From: Pleomorphomonas sp. JP5 | GTDB lineage: Bacteria > Pseudomonadota > Alphaproteobacteria > Rhizobiales > Pleomorphomonadaceae | Length of the DNA stretch: 64,000 nucleotides | Assembly: GCF_023721815.1 (NCBI RefSeq) | Contig: NZ_JAMDLI010000008.1 | Location: 372,001-436,000 of the forward strand | Direction: 5' to 3' | Part shown: positions 1 through 8,638 of the stretch, one piece after another | Numbering within the stretch: the first letter of the stretch is position 1 | Layout of the letters: the number at the start of each line of letters is the position of its first letter | The notes under the pieces: generated by a model | Told to the model about the DNA's origin: nothing | Databases searched by the model: none | Seen by the model: only the letters and a program-made list of their open reading frames with translations | Translations under genes and position numbers: made by a program

Positions 1-1163
1 GCACCCCCTACGCCGATGTCATGGCTGCGGCCCGTCAGCCCAAGGTATCGAGCGAGGGCCTGCGCTATTCGATGACCGGTGGAGAGCGCTCCTACGAAGC
101 GCGGCTTGACGACGGGCGCTGGCTGCAGATCAACGAACGCCGCACCAAGGACGGAGGTTTCGTCTCGGTCGGAACAGACATCACCCAGTTGAAGCGTCAC
201 GAAGAGAACCTCCTCGAGAGCGAGCGGCAGCTGATGGCAACCGTCGCCGATCTTCGCCAGCACCGCCACAAGATGCAGCTGCAGACCACCCAGTTGGTCG
301 AGCTTGCCGAGAAATATGCCGAGGAGAAGGCGCGCGCCGAGGCGGCCAACCGGGCGAAGTCCGAGTTCCTGGCCTCGATGAGCCACGAGCTCAGGACGCC
401 GCTCAATGCCATCATCGGCTTCTCGGACATCATGATGTCCGGCATGTTCGGCGATCTCGGGTCGGAGAAATACACCGACTACTGCCGCGACATCCACGAC
501 AGCGGCATCTATCTGCTCAACGTCATCTCCGACATCCTCGACATGTCCAAGATCGAGGCCGGCAGGGTCAATCTCTCGCTCGAGTCGGTGGTTGTCGACG
601 AAGTGCTCGGCGAGTGCGTGCGCATCATGTCGTCCCAGGCAGAGGCGCGGCAGATCATCCTCGCCACCGACTTCGTGGGCCTGGAGCCGATGGTGGCCGA
701 TCGTCGCGCCGTCAAGCAGGTGGCGCTCAACCTCCTGTCCAACGCGCTGAAGTTCACGCCGGCATCCGGCACCGTGACGGTGCGCACGCGGCAAGCGGGT
801 GACAATGTCCTGTTCTCGGTGAGCGATACCGGCATCGGCATTCCAGCCGGCTCGCTGGACCAGATCGCCAAGCCCTTCGTGCAGGTGGAAAACCAGCTGA
901 CGCGCAAGCACCCGGGTTCCGGTCTCGGTCTGGCCATCGCCCAGTCGCTGGTGGCGTTGCATGGCGGCCATATGACGATAGAATCGGTGGAGGGGGCTGG
1001 CACGACCGTCACCATTTCGATGCCGCGCATCGCATCGCCGACGGCAAGCGACGGCACCGCCGCCGTGGCGACATCGCAGGCGGGCTCGGCCGTTGCCACG
1101 GCCTATCCACGCGTCGTCGCCTCGCCCGACGTGTTCACCGAACCCCGGCGAACGGTGCACTGA
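1..1163 (+). CDS. pleC: PleC-like PAS sensor histidine kinase, 5' partial
   Basis: The reading frame is open from base 3, so the gene starts before the window. What remains is the end of a PAS domain (closing with GTDITQLKRHE), a coiled-coil linker, a HisKA domain with the H-box SHELRTPLNAIIGFSD (phospho-accepting His codon at 384-386), and a HATPase domain with an N-box near NLLSNALKF, the G1 box DTGIGI and the G2 box GSGLGLAIA. The H-box is the form used by PleC, DivJ and PdhS kinases that act on DivK in alphaproteobacteria. Position next to glnE matches the pleC locus of rhizobia, which is why PleC is preferred over DivJ. The stop codon lies 3 bases from the convergent glnE stop. The kinase assignment is firm; the PleC name rests on context. 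Confidence 0.85.
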   Translation, partial: TPYADVMAAARQPKVSSEGLRYSMTGGERSYEARLDDGRWLQINERRTKDGGFVSVGTDITQLKRHEENLLESERQLMATVADLRQHRHKMQLQTTQLVELAEKYAEEKARAEAANRAKSEFLASMSHELRTPLNAIIGFSDIMMSGMFGDLGSEKYTDYCRDIHDSGIYLLNVISDILDMSKIEAGRVNLSLESVVVDEVLGECVRIMSSQAEARQIILATDFVGLEPMVADRRAVKQVALNLLSNALKFTPASGTVTVRTRQAGDNVLFSVSDTGIGIPAGSLDQIAKPFVQVENQLTRKHPGSGLGLAIAQSLVALHGGHMTIESVEGAGTTVTISMPRIASPTASDGTAAVATSQAGSAVATAYPRVVASPDVFTEPRRTVH

Positions 1164-1166
1164 GGC

Positions 1167-4133
1167 TCAGCCGGCGCGCCGAACCACCGGTCCGATGATC
1201 TCGACGAAGGCGTCGCGTACCGCCGCCTGACGCTCGCGAAGCTCGGCCTCGAGTTGGGCAAGCGACGGGGCCGATGCGACACGGCAGAGCACATCATGAA
1301 CGCCGCGCGGTGCTTCGACCACCGATGTCTTGACCGGAAGCGTGAGGCGCTGGGCCTGCGTCAGGTCGCCGAACAGGCGAATGGCCGGCAGCAACACGTC
1401 GCGATGGGCGGACGAGAGAAGACCATGGGTCGCCGCCGACAGCAGCACCGCCTCGGTATTGCGCAGCCGTATCGCCGGCTCCCGCCAGTCGTTGACGAGG
1501 CGTAGCGTCTGGGCGATGAACTCCAGATCGACCAGCCCACCAGGAGCCCGCTTGAGGTTCCAGGGATCGGAAGACCCCTTTTCCTGTTCGAGCCGGGCCC
1601 GCATGTCCGCAGCGTCGGCGAGCACTTTCTCAGGATCTCGCTGCCGACATAGCGTCTCGGCGATCACGCGCTCCGCTTCTTGTCCGAGCCCGCCGGTGGA
1701 CGCGACGACACGGGCGCGAGTCAGCGCCATATGTTCCCAGGTCCACGCCTCCTCCAGCTGGTAGCGCTCGAACGCGTCGATTCGGGTAGCGAGCGGTCCA
1801 GCGTTCCCCGAGGGGCGCAGGCGGAAATCGACGTCGTAAAGCGTGCCCTCGGCCGTCGGCGCGGTGATTGCCGTCACGAGACGCTGGGTCAGTCGCGCAT
1901 AATACTGGTTCGGAGAAATCGGCCGACGCCCGTCACTCTGAAGCGCGTCGCGGTCGTGATCATAGAGCAGGATCAGATCAAGGTCCGAGGCGGCGGTGAG
2001 TTCCTCGCTGCCAAGCTTGCCCATGGCAAGCAGCGCCACCCTGCCGTCCGGTACGCAGCCGTGCTGCGCCTCGAGTTCGGCTGCGGTCGCCGCCAGCACG
2101 CGCTCAAGCAACAGGTCGGCGAGACGGGAAAAGCTGCGACCAAGCTGGCGGGCCGCCGCCGTGCCGGTAATGACGCGGACGCCGATCAGGAACTTCTGCT
2201 CCTGCGAGAAGATCCGGGCACGATCGAGCACGTCCTCGTATCCCTGCGCCTCGCCGAAGAACGCATCCATCCGGCGCGTCAACTCCTCCCGGCCAGGCAA
2301 GGTGCCGAAGAACTGGGGCTCGAGCAAGGCGTCCACCACATGCGGGCGCCGTGCGACCGTGTCGGCAAGATAGGGCGAGTTTCCCATCACCATGGCGATC
2401 AACGTCACCAGGGACTGGTTCGAGGAGAGGAGTGAGAACAGTTGCACGCCAGCCGGCAGCCGGGCGAGGAAATGGTCGAAGGCGATCAGTGCGGCGTCCG
2501 GCGCCTCGGTCTCGGAGAAGGCGACGATGAGGCGCGGCGTGATCTCGGTGAGGAGCTCGCGGGCCCGCGACGATCGCATGGCTGGGTAGCGACCGAAATG
2601 CCAGGAAGCGACGATGCGGATGGCGTCTTCCGGCCGGGCGAAGCCGAGATGGGTGAAGGTCTCGAGCGTGCCGGGGTCGATGTCGTTGCCGGTGAACACC
2701 ATGTTGCCGTGCTGCGACGAGAGGTCGTCCTCCTCCTCGAACAGCTCGGAGTATTGGTCGCTGACGACGGTCAGCCATTCCCTCAGCGTGGCCGAGAACG
2801 CATCGAGGTCCTCGTAGCCCATCAGGTGGGCAACACGGGCAAGCCCCTCGGGTTCGTCGGGCAGCGTGTGAGTCTGCTCGTCGTTGAGCATCTGGATGCG
2901 ATGTTCGACGCGGCGCAGGAAACGATAGGCTTCCGCCAGAAGATCGCGCGCCGGCTCGCCGAGCCAGCCCTGAACCACCAGCGCATCCAGCATGGCGAGC
3001 GTCTGCCGCCCGCGCAGGTCGACGTTGCGCCCCCCGGCGATGAGCTGCTGCGTCTGGACGAAGAACTCGATCTCGCGGATACCGCCGCGTCCCAGCTTGA
3101 CGTTGTGACCGGCAACGGCGATCGCGCCGTGCCCCTTGTGGGCGTGAATCTGTCGCTTGATCGAGTGGATGTCGCGGATGGCGGCATAGTCCAGATACTT
3201 GCGCCAGACATAGGGCTTGAGCTCGGCCAGGAAATGCTCGCCTGCCTCGATATCGCCAGCTGCCGGGCGCGCCTTGATCATGGCCGCCCGTTCCCAGTTC
3301 TGGCCGGCGCTCTCGTAGTAGATCAGCGCCGCCGTCGTCGACATGGCGACCGGCGTCGCGCCGGCATCAGGCCGCAGGCGAAGATCGGTCCGGAACACGT
3401 ATCCATCGACCGTACGCTCCTGAAGGATGGCGACGAGGCGGCGCGTCAGCCGCACGAACAGGGTCGTCAGATCGTCCTTGTCGGCCGCCGGAACCACGGT
3501 GGGATCGAAGAAGACGATAAGGTCGATGTCCGAGGAATAGTTGAGTTCGAAGGCGCCCTGCTTTCCCATGGCGAGCACGATCCAGCCCGAGCCCTTTTCG
3601 GGATCGGAGCGGTCCGGCAGGCTCAGCTTGCCGGCGGCGTCGGCCTCGAGCAGAAGAAAGCGGATGGCGGCGGAGAGGGATGCATCGGCAAGGCGCGTGA
3701 GGGCGCCGGTCACCTCCATGACGTCCCAGAGATCGGCGACGTCGGCCAGGGCGATGGCGAGCGCCGCTTCCGCCTTGACGCGCCGGAGGTGCCGCCGCAG
3801 CGTCGCCTCGTCGGCGGCCGGTTCGGACAGGGAGGCGATCAGACCATCGACAAGCGCCGCCGGATCGCTTGAGAGAATGCGGTGGAGGCGTTCGCCGTCA
3901 CGCAGCGCCGCGTCGCGCAGGTGGGCGCTGTTGGACGTGACGGCGAGCACCAGATCGCGCGCAATCGGTACGCTCGCAAACAGCGACGCCAGTGCCTCGC
4001 CCCCCGGCCCGGCCAGGCAGTCGTCGAGAAGCGAACCGGCGATCGCCGAATCCGGCCCGATGGGGGGAACGATGGCGATGCGGTCCTTGAGCGCGCCTTC
4101 AGTCCGCTGCGTCATGCCTTCTCCAGCCCCCAT
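1167..4133 (-). CDS. glnE: Bifunctional glutamine synthetase adenylyltransferase/adenylyl-removing enzyme
   Basis: The 988-residue protein attaches AMP to, and removes it from, a tyrosine of glutamine synthetase in response to PII, switching ammonia assimilation off and on in the cytoplasm. Two nucleotidyltransferase domains are visible. The N-terminal deadenylylase has GKQGAFELNYSSDIDLI at about residues 190-206. The C-terminal adenylylase has GKLGSEELTAASDLDLI near residue 705. Each carries the paired aspartates (SDxDL) that bind metal. Length fits the family (about 950-990). The start at 4133 has GGAG six bases upstream. It lies upstream of nothing co-directional except the kinase and regulator pair at 4269-6370, from which it is separated by 135 bases. 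Confidence 0.97.
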   Translation of the reverse strand: MGAGEGMTQRTEGALKDRIAIVPPIGPDSAIAGSLLDDCLAGPGGEALASLFASVPIARDLVLAVTSNSAHLRDAALRDGERLHRILSSDPAALVDGLIASLSEPAADEATLRRHLRRVKAEAALAIALADVADLWDVMEVTGALTRLADASLSAAIRFLLLEADAAGKLSLPDRSDPEKGSGWIVLAMGKQGAFELNYSSDIDLIVFFDPTVVPAADKDDLTTLFVRLTRRLVAILQERTVDGYVFRTDLRLRPDAGATPVAMSTTAALIYYESAGQNWERAAMIKARPAAGDIEAGEHFLAELKPYVWRKYLDYAAIRDIHSIKRQIHAHKGHGAIAVAGHNVKLGRGGIREIEFFVQTQQLIAGGRNVDLRGRQTLAMLDALVVQGWLGEPARDLLAEAYRFLRRVEHRIQMLNDEQTHTLPDEPEGLARVAHLMGYEDLDAFSATLREWLTVVSDQYSELFEEEDDLSSQHGNMVFTGNDIDPGTLETFTHLGFARPEDAIRIVASWHFGRYPAMRSSRARELLTEITPRLIVAFSETEAPDAALIAFDHFLARLPAGVQLFSLLSSNQSLVTLIAMVMGNSPYLADTVARRPHVVDALLEPQFFGTLPGREELTRRMDAFFGEAQGYEDVLDRARIFSQEQKFLIGVRVITGTAAARQLGRSFSRLADLLLERVLAATAAELEAQHGCVPDGRVALLAMGKLGSEELTAASDLDLILLYDHDRDALQSDGRRPISPNQYYARLTQRLVTAITAPTAEGTLYDVDFRLRPSGNAGPLATRIDAFERYQLEEAWTWEHMALTRARVVASTGGLGQEAERVIAETLCRQRDPEKVLADAADMRARLEQEKGSSDPWNLKRAPGGLVDLEFIAQTLRLVNDWREPAIRLRNTEAVLLSAATHGLLSSAHRDVLLPAIRLFGDLTQAQRLTLPVKTSVVEAPRGVHDVLCRVASAPSLAQLEAELRERQAAVRDAFVEIIGPVVRRAG

Positions 4134-4268
4134 TGCCCGCTCCGCCTTGCTGTCATGCGCCTCTTGGTCGAGCGCACCTTATCTCCCTGTTCTGGCATAA
4201 ATCCTAACGGCGCCGCGATACGCCATAGAGCGCTATTCGACCCGATTGAATCGGATCTGCGTTTCGCG

Positions 4269-5672
4269 CTAACCGAGGTTGCCTTCGGCTTTCGGCAGGA
4301 AAAGGCTGGCCTTGAGGCCTGGCTCGGCTTCACCGAGCGTCACCCGACCACCATGCAGATGCGCCACGGCCGCCACCAGCGACAGACCGAGCCCCGATCC
4401 CTGCCGGCTGCGCGCGGCGTCGAGCCGGCCGAAGCGCGACAACGCCTTCTGCCGGTCGGCCTCGGCGATACCGGGGCCGTCGTCGATCACGGTCAGGCAC
4501 AGGTTATCGCCTTCAACAGTGCCGGTCAGTTGGATCGACGGCCCCTCAGCCCCCTCGGACCGACCGTACTTGATGGCGTTGTCGATCAGGTTGGACAGGG
4601 CCTGGCTCAAGAGCGTGCGATTTCCCCTCAGCGGCAACGGCCGCGCCGTTTCGAGCGTCAACCGACCGCCGACGTCTTCAAGAACCGGCTCGTAGAGTTC
4701 GACGATTTCGTCGAGAATGTCGGCGGCGTCGAGTTGCTCGAAGCTATCGCCCGAGGATCCGGCCTCCATCCGGGCAATCTTGAGGAGAGCGTCGAAAATG
4801 CGAATGAGGCTGTCAGCCTCTTCCATCGCCGAGGTTATGGCCTCGCGATACTCCTCCACCTCGCCACCGCGCCGCAGGGTATCCTCCAGGCGCCCGCGAA
4901 GCCGGTTGAGTGGCGTCTTGAGGTCGTGGGCAATGTTGTCGGAAACCTCCTGCAGGCCGGTCATCAACGCCTCGATGCGATCGAGCATCTCGTTGAGGCT
5001 GAGCGCGAGATTGTCGAACTCGTCGTTCGAACCCTTGACGGCCAGGCGATGGGTCAGATCGCCGGACATGAGGCGACGCGATGTCTCGGCCATGTTCTCG
5101 ACGCGCTTGAGAACGGAGCGTCCCACAAAGAACCAGGAAACGAAGCCCGTCACCACGATGACGATGATCGCATAGCGCGACGCCTCGAAGATCAGGGATC
5201 GCAATTGCCCGATTTCGCTGATGTCGCGGCCGACCAGCAGCTTGAATCCACCCGGCAGGGCAAACACTCGCACGATCGCCTCATAGCTGCGACTGGTATC
5301 GCCATCGAGGCGCTGGTAGGTGACGGATGTGGTGTCGCCATTCGACAGCCCGAGGATGGAGAGCGGCGGGTCGGCGACGTTGCCGACCACCGTGCGGCCC
5401 GAGGAGTCGGCGACGAGATAGAGACTGGCGCCCGGTCGGCGGCTGCGCAGATCGACGGCGCTGACGAGCTGACGAAGACCGCCGCGCTCGTACTGATCCG
5501 ACAACGAGTTGATTTCGCTGTCGATGGTTTCGCTGATCTGGGAGTCGAGCAACTCCGCCGTGTTGTTCGAGATATAGGCGGTCAGGAACAGCGTCAGGCC
5601 GGAGAAGACAACGAGGTAGACCAGCGACAGCTTGAACGCGGTCGTCCGGATCAGCCGCCCGAGCGCGCCCAT
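4269..5672 (-). CDS. HAMP-domain sensor histidine kinase
   Basis: A 467-residue inner-membrane kinase of the EnvZ/PhoQ class. A first membrane segment spans about residues 12-34 and a second about 168-185, enclosing a periplasmic sensor domain of about 130 residues. HAMP follows (about 185-240), then HisKA with the H-box NIAHDLKTPLNRLRG (His249) and HATPase with NLIDNAIKYG, DDGPGIA and GSGLGLSLV. The start has GGGGAGG five bases upstream, and the gene overlaps the end of the response regulator gene by 22 bases, so the two are translationally coupled. The pair sits between degP and glnE as in rhizobial genomes, which suggests an envelope signal, but the stimulus is unknown. Confidence 0.93.
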   Translation of the reverse strand: MGALGRLIRTTAFKLSLVYLVVFSGLTLFLTAYISNNTAELLDSQISETIDSEINSLSDQYERGGLRQLVSAVDLRSRRPGASLYLVADSSGRTVVGNVADPPLSILGLSNGDTTSVTYQRLDGDTSRSYEAIVRVFALPGGFKLLVGRDISEIGQLRSLIFEASRYAIIVIVVTGFVSWFFVGRSVLKRVENMAETSRRLMSGDLTHRLAVKGSNDEFDNLALSLNEMLDRIEALMTGLQEVSDNIAHDLKTPLNRLRGRLEDTLRRGGEVEEYREAITSAMEEADSLIRIFDALLKIARMEAGSSGDSFEQLDAADILDEIVELYEPVLEDVGGRLTLETARPLPLRGNRTLLSQALSNLIDNAIKYGRSEGAEGPSIQLTGTVEGDNLCLTVIDDGPGIAEADRQKALSRFGRLDAARSRQGSGLGLSLVAAVAHLHGGRVTLGEAEPGLKASLFLPKAEGNLG

Positions 5673-6370
5673 GTGGCCTCCCCACCCCTCTCGGGGCCGG
5701 CCTCACGGATCATGTAGCCGGCGCCGCGCACCGTGTGGAGCAGCGGCTTGTCGAAGCCCTTGTCGATCTTGCCGCGCAAGCGGGAGACATGAACGTCGAT
5801 GACGTTGGTCTGCGGATCGAAATGATAGTCCCAGACGTTTTCCAGCAGCATGGTGCGCGTCACCACCTGCCCGGCGTTGCGCATCAGATACTCGAGCAGC
5901 CGGAACTCGCGCGGCTGCAAGGGGATCTCGGTCTCCGCGCGCGTCACGGTATGCGACAGGCGGTCAAGCACCAGATCGCCGACGCGGTAGGTGGTTTCGA
6001 CCTCGGCTGGCCGGTTGCGACGGGCAAGCGCCTCGACGCGGGCAAGCAGCTCGGTGAAGGCATAGGGTTTGGTGAGATAGTCGTCGCCGCCGGCCTTGAG
6101 GCCGCGAACGCGGTCGTCGACCTGACCGAGCGCGGACAGGACCATGACCGGAGTCTGGTCGCCGGCCCGGCGCATGCCCTCGATGATGGTGAGACCATCG
6201 CGCTTGGGCAGCATGCGGTCGACGATCAACACGTCGAAGCCGCCTTCCTCGGCCATGAAGGCACCGGCCTCGCCATCGGCCGCGTGTTCGGCGATATGCC
6301 CGACCTCGCCCAGTGCCTTGACGAGATAGGCAGCCGCTTCCTTGTCGTCTTCGATCACCAGAATGCGCAT
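5651..6370 (-). CDS. OmpR/PhoB-family response regulator
   Basis: This 239-residue DNA-binding regulator is the partner of the kinase at 4269-5672. The receiver domain (about 1-115) has the acidic pocket EDD at 7-9, the phosphorylated Asp51 (LIVDRMLPKRDG) and Lys101 (TKPYAF). The winged-helix output domain (about 130-222) contains QPREFRLLEYLMRNAG and ends with TVRGAGYMI. A tail of about 15 residues follows. A strong terminator at 6431-6474 separates it from degP upstream, so it should have its own promoter in 6371-6430. Confidence 0.94.
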   Translation of the reverse strand: MRILVIEDDKEAAAYLVKALGEVGHIAEHAADGEAGAFMAEEGGFDVLIVDRMLPKRDGLTIIEGMRRAGDQTPVMVLSALGQVDDRVRGLKAGGDDYLTKPYAFTELLARVEALARRNRPAEVETTYRVGDLVLDRLSHTVTRAETEIPLQPREFRLLEYLMRNAGQVVTRTMLLENVWDYHFDPQTNVIDVHVSRLRGKIDKGFDKPLLHTVRGAGYMIREAGPERGGEATWARSGG

Positions 6371-6430
6371 ATCGCCCTGCCTCGCAAAGGTGGTCGCTGA
6401 CAGTTGTTTAGCGCCGACACGGGCCGGCGC

Positions 6431-6474
6431 AAGGAAAAAGAGTACCGGCGGGCGCCGAGCCCGCTCGCCGGTAC
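6431..6474 (-). terminator. Rho-independent terminator of degP
   Basis: Read on the minus strand, a nine-pair stem GTACCGGCG/CGCCGGTAC (6442-6450 and 6466-6474), with a further GGC/GCC pairing inside, is followed by TCTTTTTCCTT. It lies 20 bases after the degP stop and before the response regulator gene. Confidence 0.85.
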
Positions 6475-6493
6475 AGGATGGAGATCAGCTATC

Positions 6494-8011
6494 TCACTTC
6501 CCCAAGGGGAGGGCGAGGAAGCGAACGCTGTCTCCAGATTTCACGCGTAGCAGGATGGCCTTCTTGCCGGCCTTCTCGGCTCCGGAAATCGCCTTCGAAA
6601 CATCCCGGGGACCTTCGACGGTCTGACCGCCGGCCTGGAGGATGACGTCGCCCTGGCGCAGGCCGCGCTCGGACGCCTTGCCGCCCGGATCGACCTCGGT
6701 AATGACGGCCCCGCTGTCGCCGGCGCCCACGGCGTCGGCGGGGGCGAGTGTCAGTCCGTAGTCGTCAAGCGAGGTATGCTCCTCGGAGCCGCCGCTTTTC
6801 TGCGACGAGGCCACCTGCTCGTTGGGAAGCTCGCCGAGGTTCACCTTGACGATCACCTCCTTGCCGTCGCGCCACAGCGTGACGTCGACCACCGTCTTGG
6901 GCGGGAAGGCCGCGATCTTTCGGGCCAGATCCTTGGCGTCTTCCACCTCGAGCCCGTTGATGGAAAGGATGGTGTCACCGGCCTCGATCCCCGCCTTGCT
7001 GGCCGGCGAGTTGTCCTGCGGCTCGGTCACGAGGGCGCCGTGAGCCTTGTCGAGACCGATCGAGTTGGCGATTTCCTCGGTGACCGGCTGGATCTGCACG
7101 CCTAGCCAGCCACGAACCACCTTGCCGTGGTCCATCAGCGAAGCAACCACCTGTTGCGCTGTCCGGGCCGGAATGGCGAAGCCGATGCCGACCGAACCAC
7201 CCGACGGCGAGTAGATGGCCGTGTTGACGCCGATCACCTCGCCACCCGCATTGAAGGCCGGTCCGCCGGAGTTGCCCTTGTTGATCGGCGCATCGATCTG
7301 CAGGAAATCGTCGTAGGGGCCGGCGCCGATGTCGCGGCCGCGTGCCGAGATGATACCCGCCGTCACGGTACCGCCAAGGCCAAACGGATTGCCGACCGCC
7401 ACCACCCAGTCGCCGACGCGCGACTCGTTCGCCGCGAAGGTGACATGGGGGAAGTCCTTGCCATCGGTCACCTTGACCAGGGCAAGGTCGGTCTTGGGAT
7501 CGGTGCCGATCACCTTGGCGTCATGTTCGGTGCCGTCGTCGGTTACCACCTTCACGTCGGTGGCGTTCTCCACCACGTGGTTGTTGGTGACGACGTAGCC
7601 GTCGGCCGAGATGAAGAAGCCGGAGCCCTGGGCAAGGCCATAGCGGTGCTGCGGCCCATGGTCGCGGTTACCTGGCATGCCCGGCATGCCGAACCGCTTG
7701 AAAAAGTCATAGAAGGGGCTGTCCGGCGTCAGGCCGGGCGGCAGGCCTTCAACGTCGCCTTCGCCATGTCCGACGGTCTCGTCGGTCTTGACGCGGATGG
7801 AGACAACGGCCGGCTGGACACGCTGCACCATGTCGGCGAAGGAGAACACCGCCTGGGTCTGGGGCTGGGACAGGTTCTGAGCATTGGCGGGGCTATCGAA
7901 GATCAAGGCGGTCTCGCCGGCGACGATGCCGCCGAGAGCCAGGGCGAAAACTGAACCCAACAGCAACGCCTTGACGCGGGATTTGGTCGGCTTGTCGGAA
8001 GTCCTGAGCAT
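6494..8011 (-). CDS. degP: Do-family periplasmic serine endopeptidase (DegP/HtrA)
   Basis: A 505-residue trypsin-like protease and chaperone that clears misfolded envelope proteins. From the chosen start (MLRTSDK, with AGGAG seven bases upstream) there is an N-terminal signal or anchor segment at about residues 14-44 ending in ANAQ. The protease domain has His145 in VTNNHVVEN, Asp175 in DPKTDLALVK and Ser248 in NKGNSGGP, the complete catalytic triad. Two PDZ domains follow (about 290-380 and 400-500). A methionine 42 codons further upstream is in frame but precedes the signal peptide and lacks a binding site. It is downstream of ccmH, 140 bases away. Confidence 0.96.
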   Translation of the reverse strand: MLRTSDKPTKSRVKALLLGSVFALALGGIVAGETALIFDSPANAQNLSQPQTQAVFSFADMVQRVQPAVVSIRVKTDETVGHGEGDVEGLPPGLTPDSPFYDFFKRFGMPGMPGNRDHGPQHRYGLAQGSGFFISADGYVVTNNHVVENATDVKVVTDDGTEHDAKVIGTDPKTDLALVKVTDGKDFPHVTFAANESRVGDWVVAVGNPFGLGGTVTAGIISARGRDIGAGPYDDFLQIDAPINKGNSGGPAFNAGGEVIGVNTAIYSPSGGSVGIGFAIPARTAQQVVASLMDHGKVVRGWLGVQIQPVTEEIANSIGLDKAHGALVTEPQDNSPASKAGIEAGDTILSINGLEVEDAKDLARKIAAFPPKTVVDVTLWRDGKEVIVKVNLGELPNEQVASSQKSGGSEEHTSLDDYGLTLAPADAVGAGDSGAVITEVDPGGKASERGLRQGDVILQAGGQTVEGPRDVSKAISGAEKAGKKAILLRVKSGDSVRFLALPLGK

Positions 8012-8151
8012 GGGGGAATCTCCTGGGGGAAGAACTCGGGAACCGGCTGTCGTTCCGGTCTCTATGGCGTCATATAGCCACCACGCGCCTAACCTGAAGA
8101 TTGCGACGGCATTAAACTTTCGTAAGAAAGTTGCCAAAAACTAGCCTTATT

Positions 8152-8625
8152 TCAATAGTTTGGCGGCAGGTCTTCTTCTCTGGACAGCGCCTTCAATGCC
8201 GCTTCTTCCTCGGCGGAAAGCCTTTCCGCAACAGGGGCGACTCGACGCCTCCGAACGGCGAGAAACAGCCCGGCTCCGGCGATGAGCAGCATGGCGGGCG
8301 GCAGCACCCACAAGAGAAGCCCGACCCCGTGGGCGCGCGGCCTCAGCAACACGAACTCGCCGTAGCGGGCCACCAGGAAGTCACGGACTTCGTCATCGCT
8401 GTCCCCGGCGGCGATGCGCTCGCGAACGACAAGCCTCAGGTCCTTGGCGAGCTGGGCATCGGAGGCATCGATCGACTGGTTCTGACAAACGAGGCAACGC
8501 AGTTCCTCGGAGATGGCGCGCGCGCGCCCTTCGAGAACCGGATCGGCCAACCTTTCGGACGGGTCGACGGCGACGGCGGGCCCGGTTAGCGCAACCAGAA
8601 GGGCGAAGAAGGCGAGAAGGCGCAT
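8152..8625 (-). CDS. ccmH: Cytochrome c maturation protein CcmH (CycL)
   Basis: A 157-residue membrane-anchored thiol oxidoreductase that keeps apocytochrome c cysteines reduced for haem attachment. It has a signal peptide (about 1-20), the LRCLVCQNQS motif with the redox pair Cys44 and Cys47, and a C-terminal membrane helix (about 100-122) followed by basic residues. The start has AGGAGG eight bases upstream. It is the last gene of ccmI-ccmE-ccmF-ccmH, 13 bases after ccmF. The gene matches the short rhizobial CcmH; the TPR part of the enterobacterial protein is supplied separately by CcmI. Confidence 0.95.
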   Translation of the reverse strand: MRLLAFFALLVALTGPAVAVDPSERLADPVLEGRARAISEELRCLVCQNQSIDASDAQLAKDLRLVVRERIAAGDSDDEVRDFLVARYGEFVLLRPRAHGVGLLLWVLPPAMLLIAGAGLFLAVRRRRVAPVAERLSAEEEAALKALSREEDLPPNY

Positions 8626-8638
8626 CGGAGTCCCTCCT

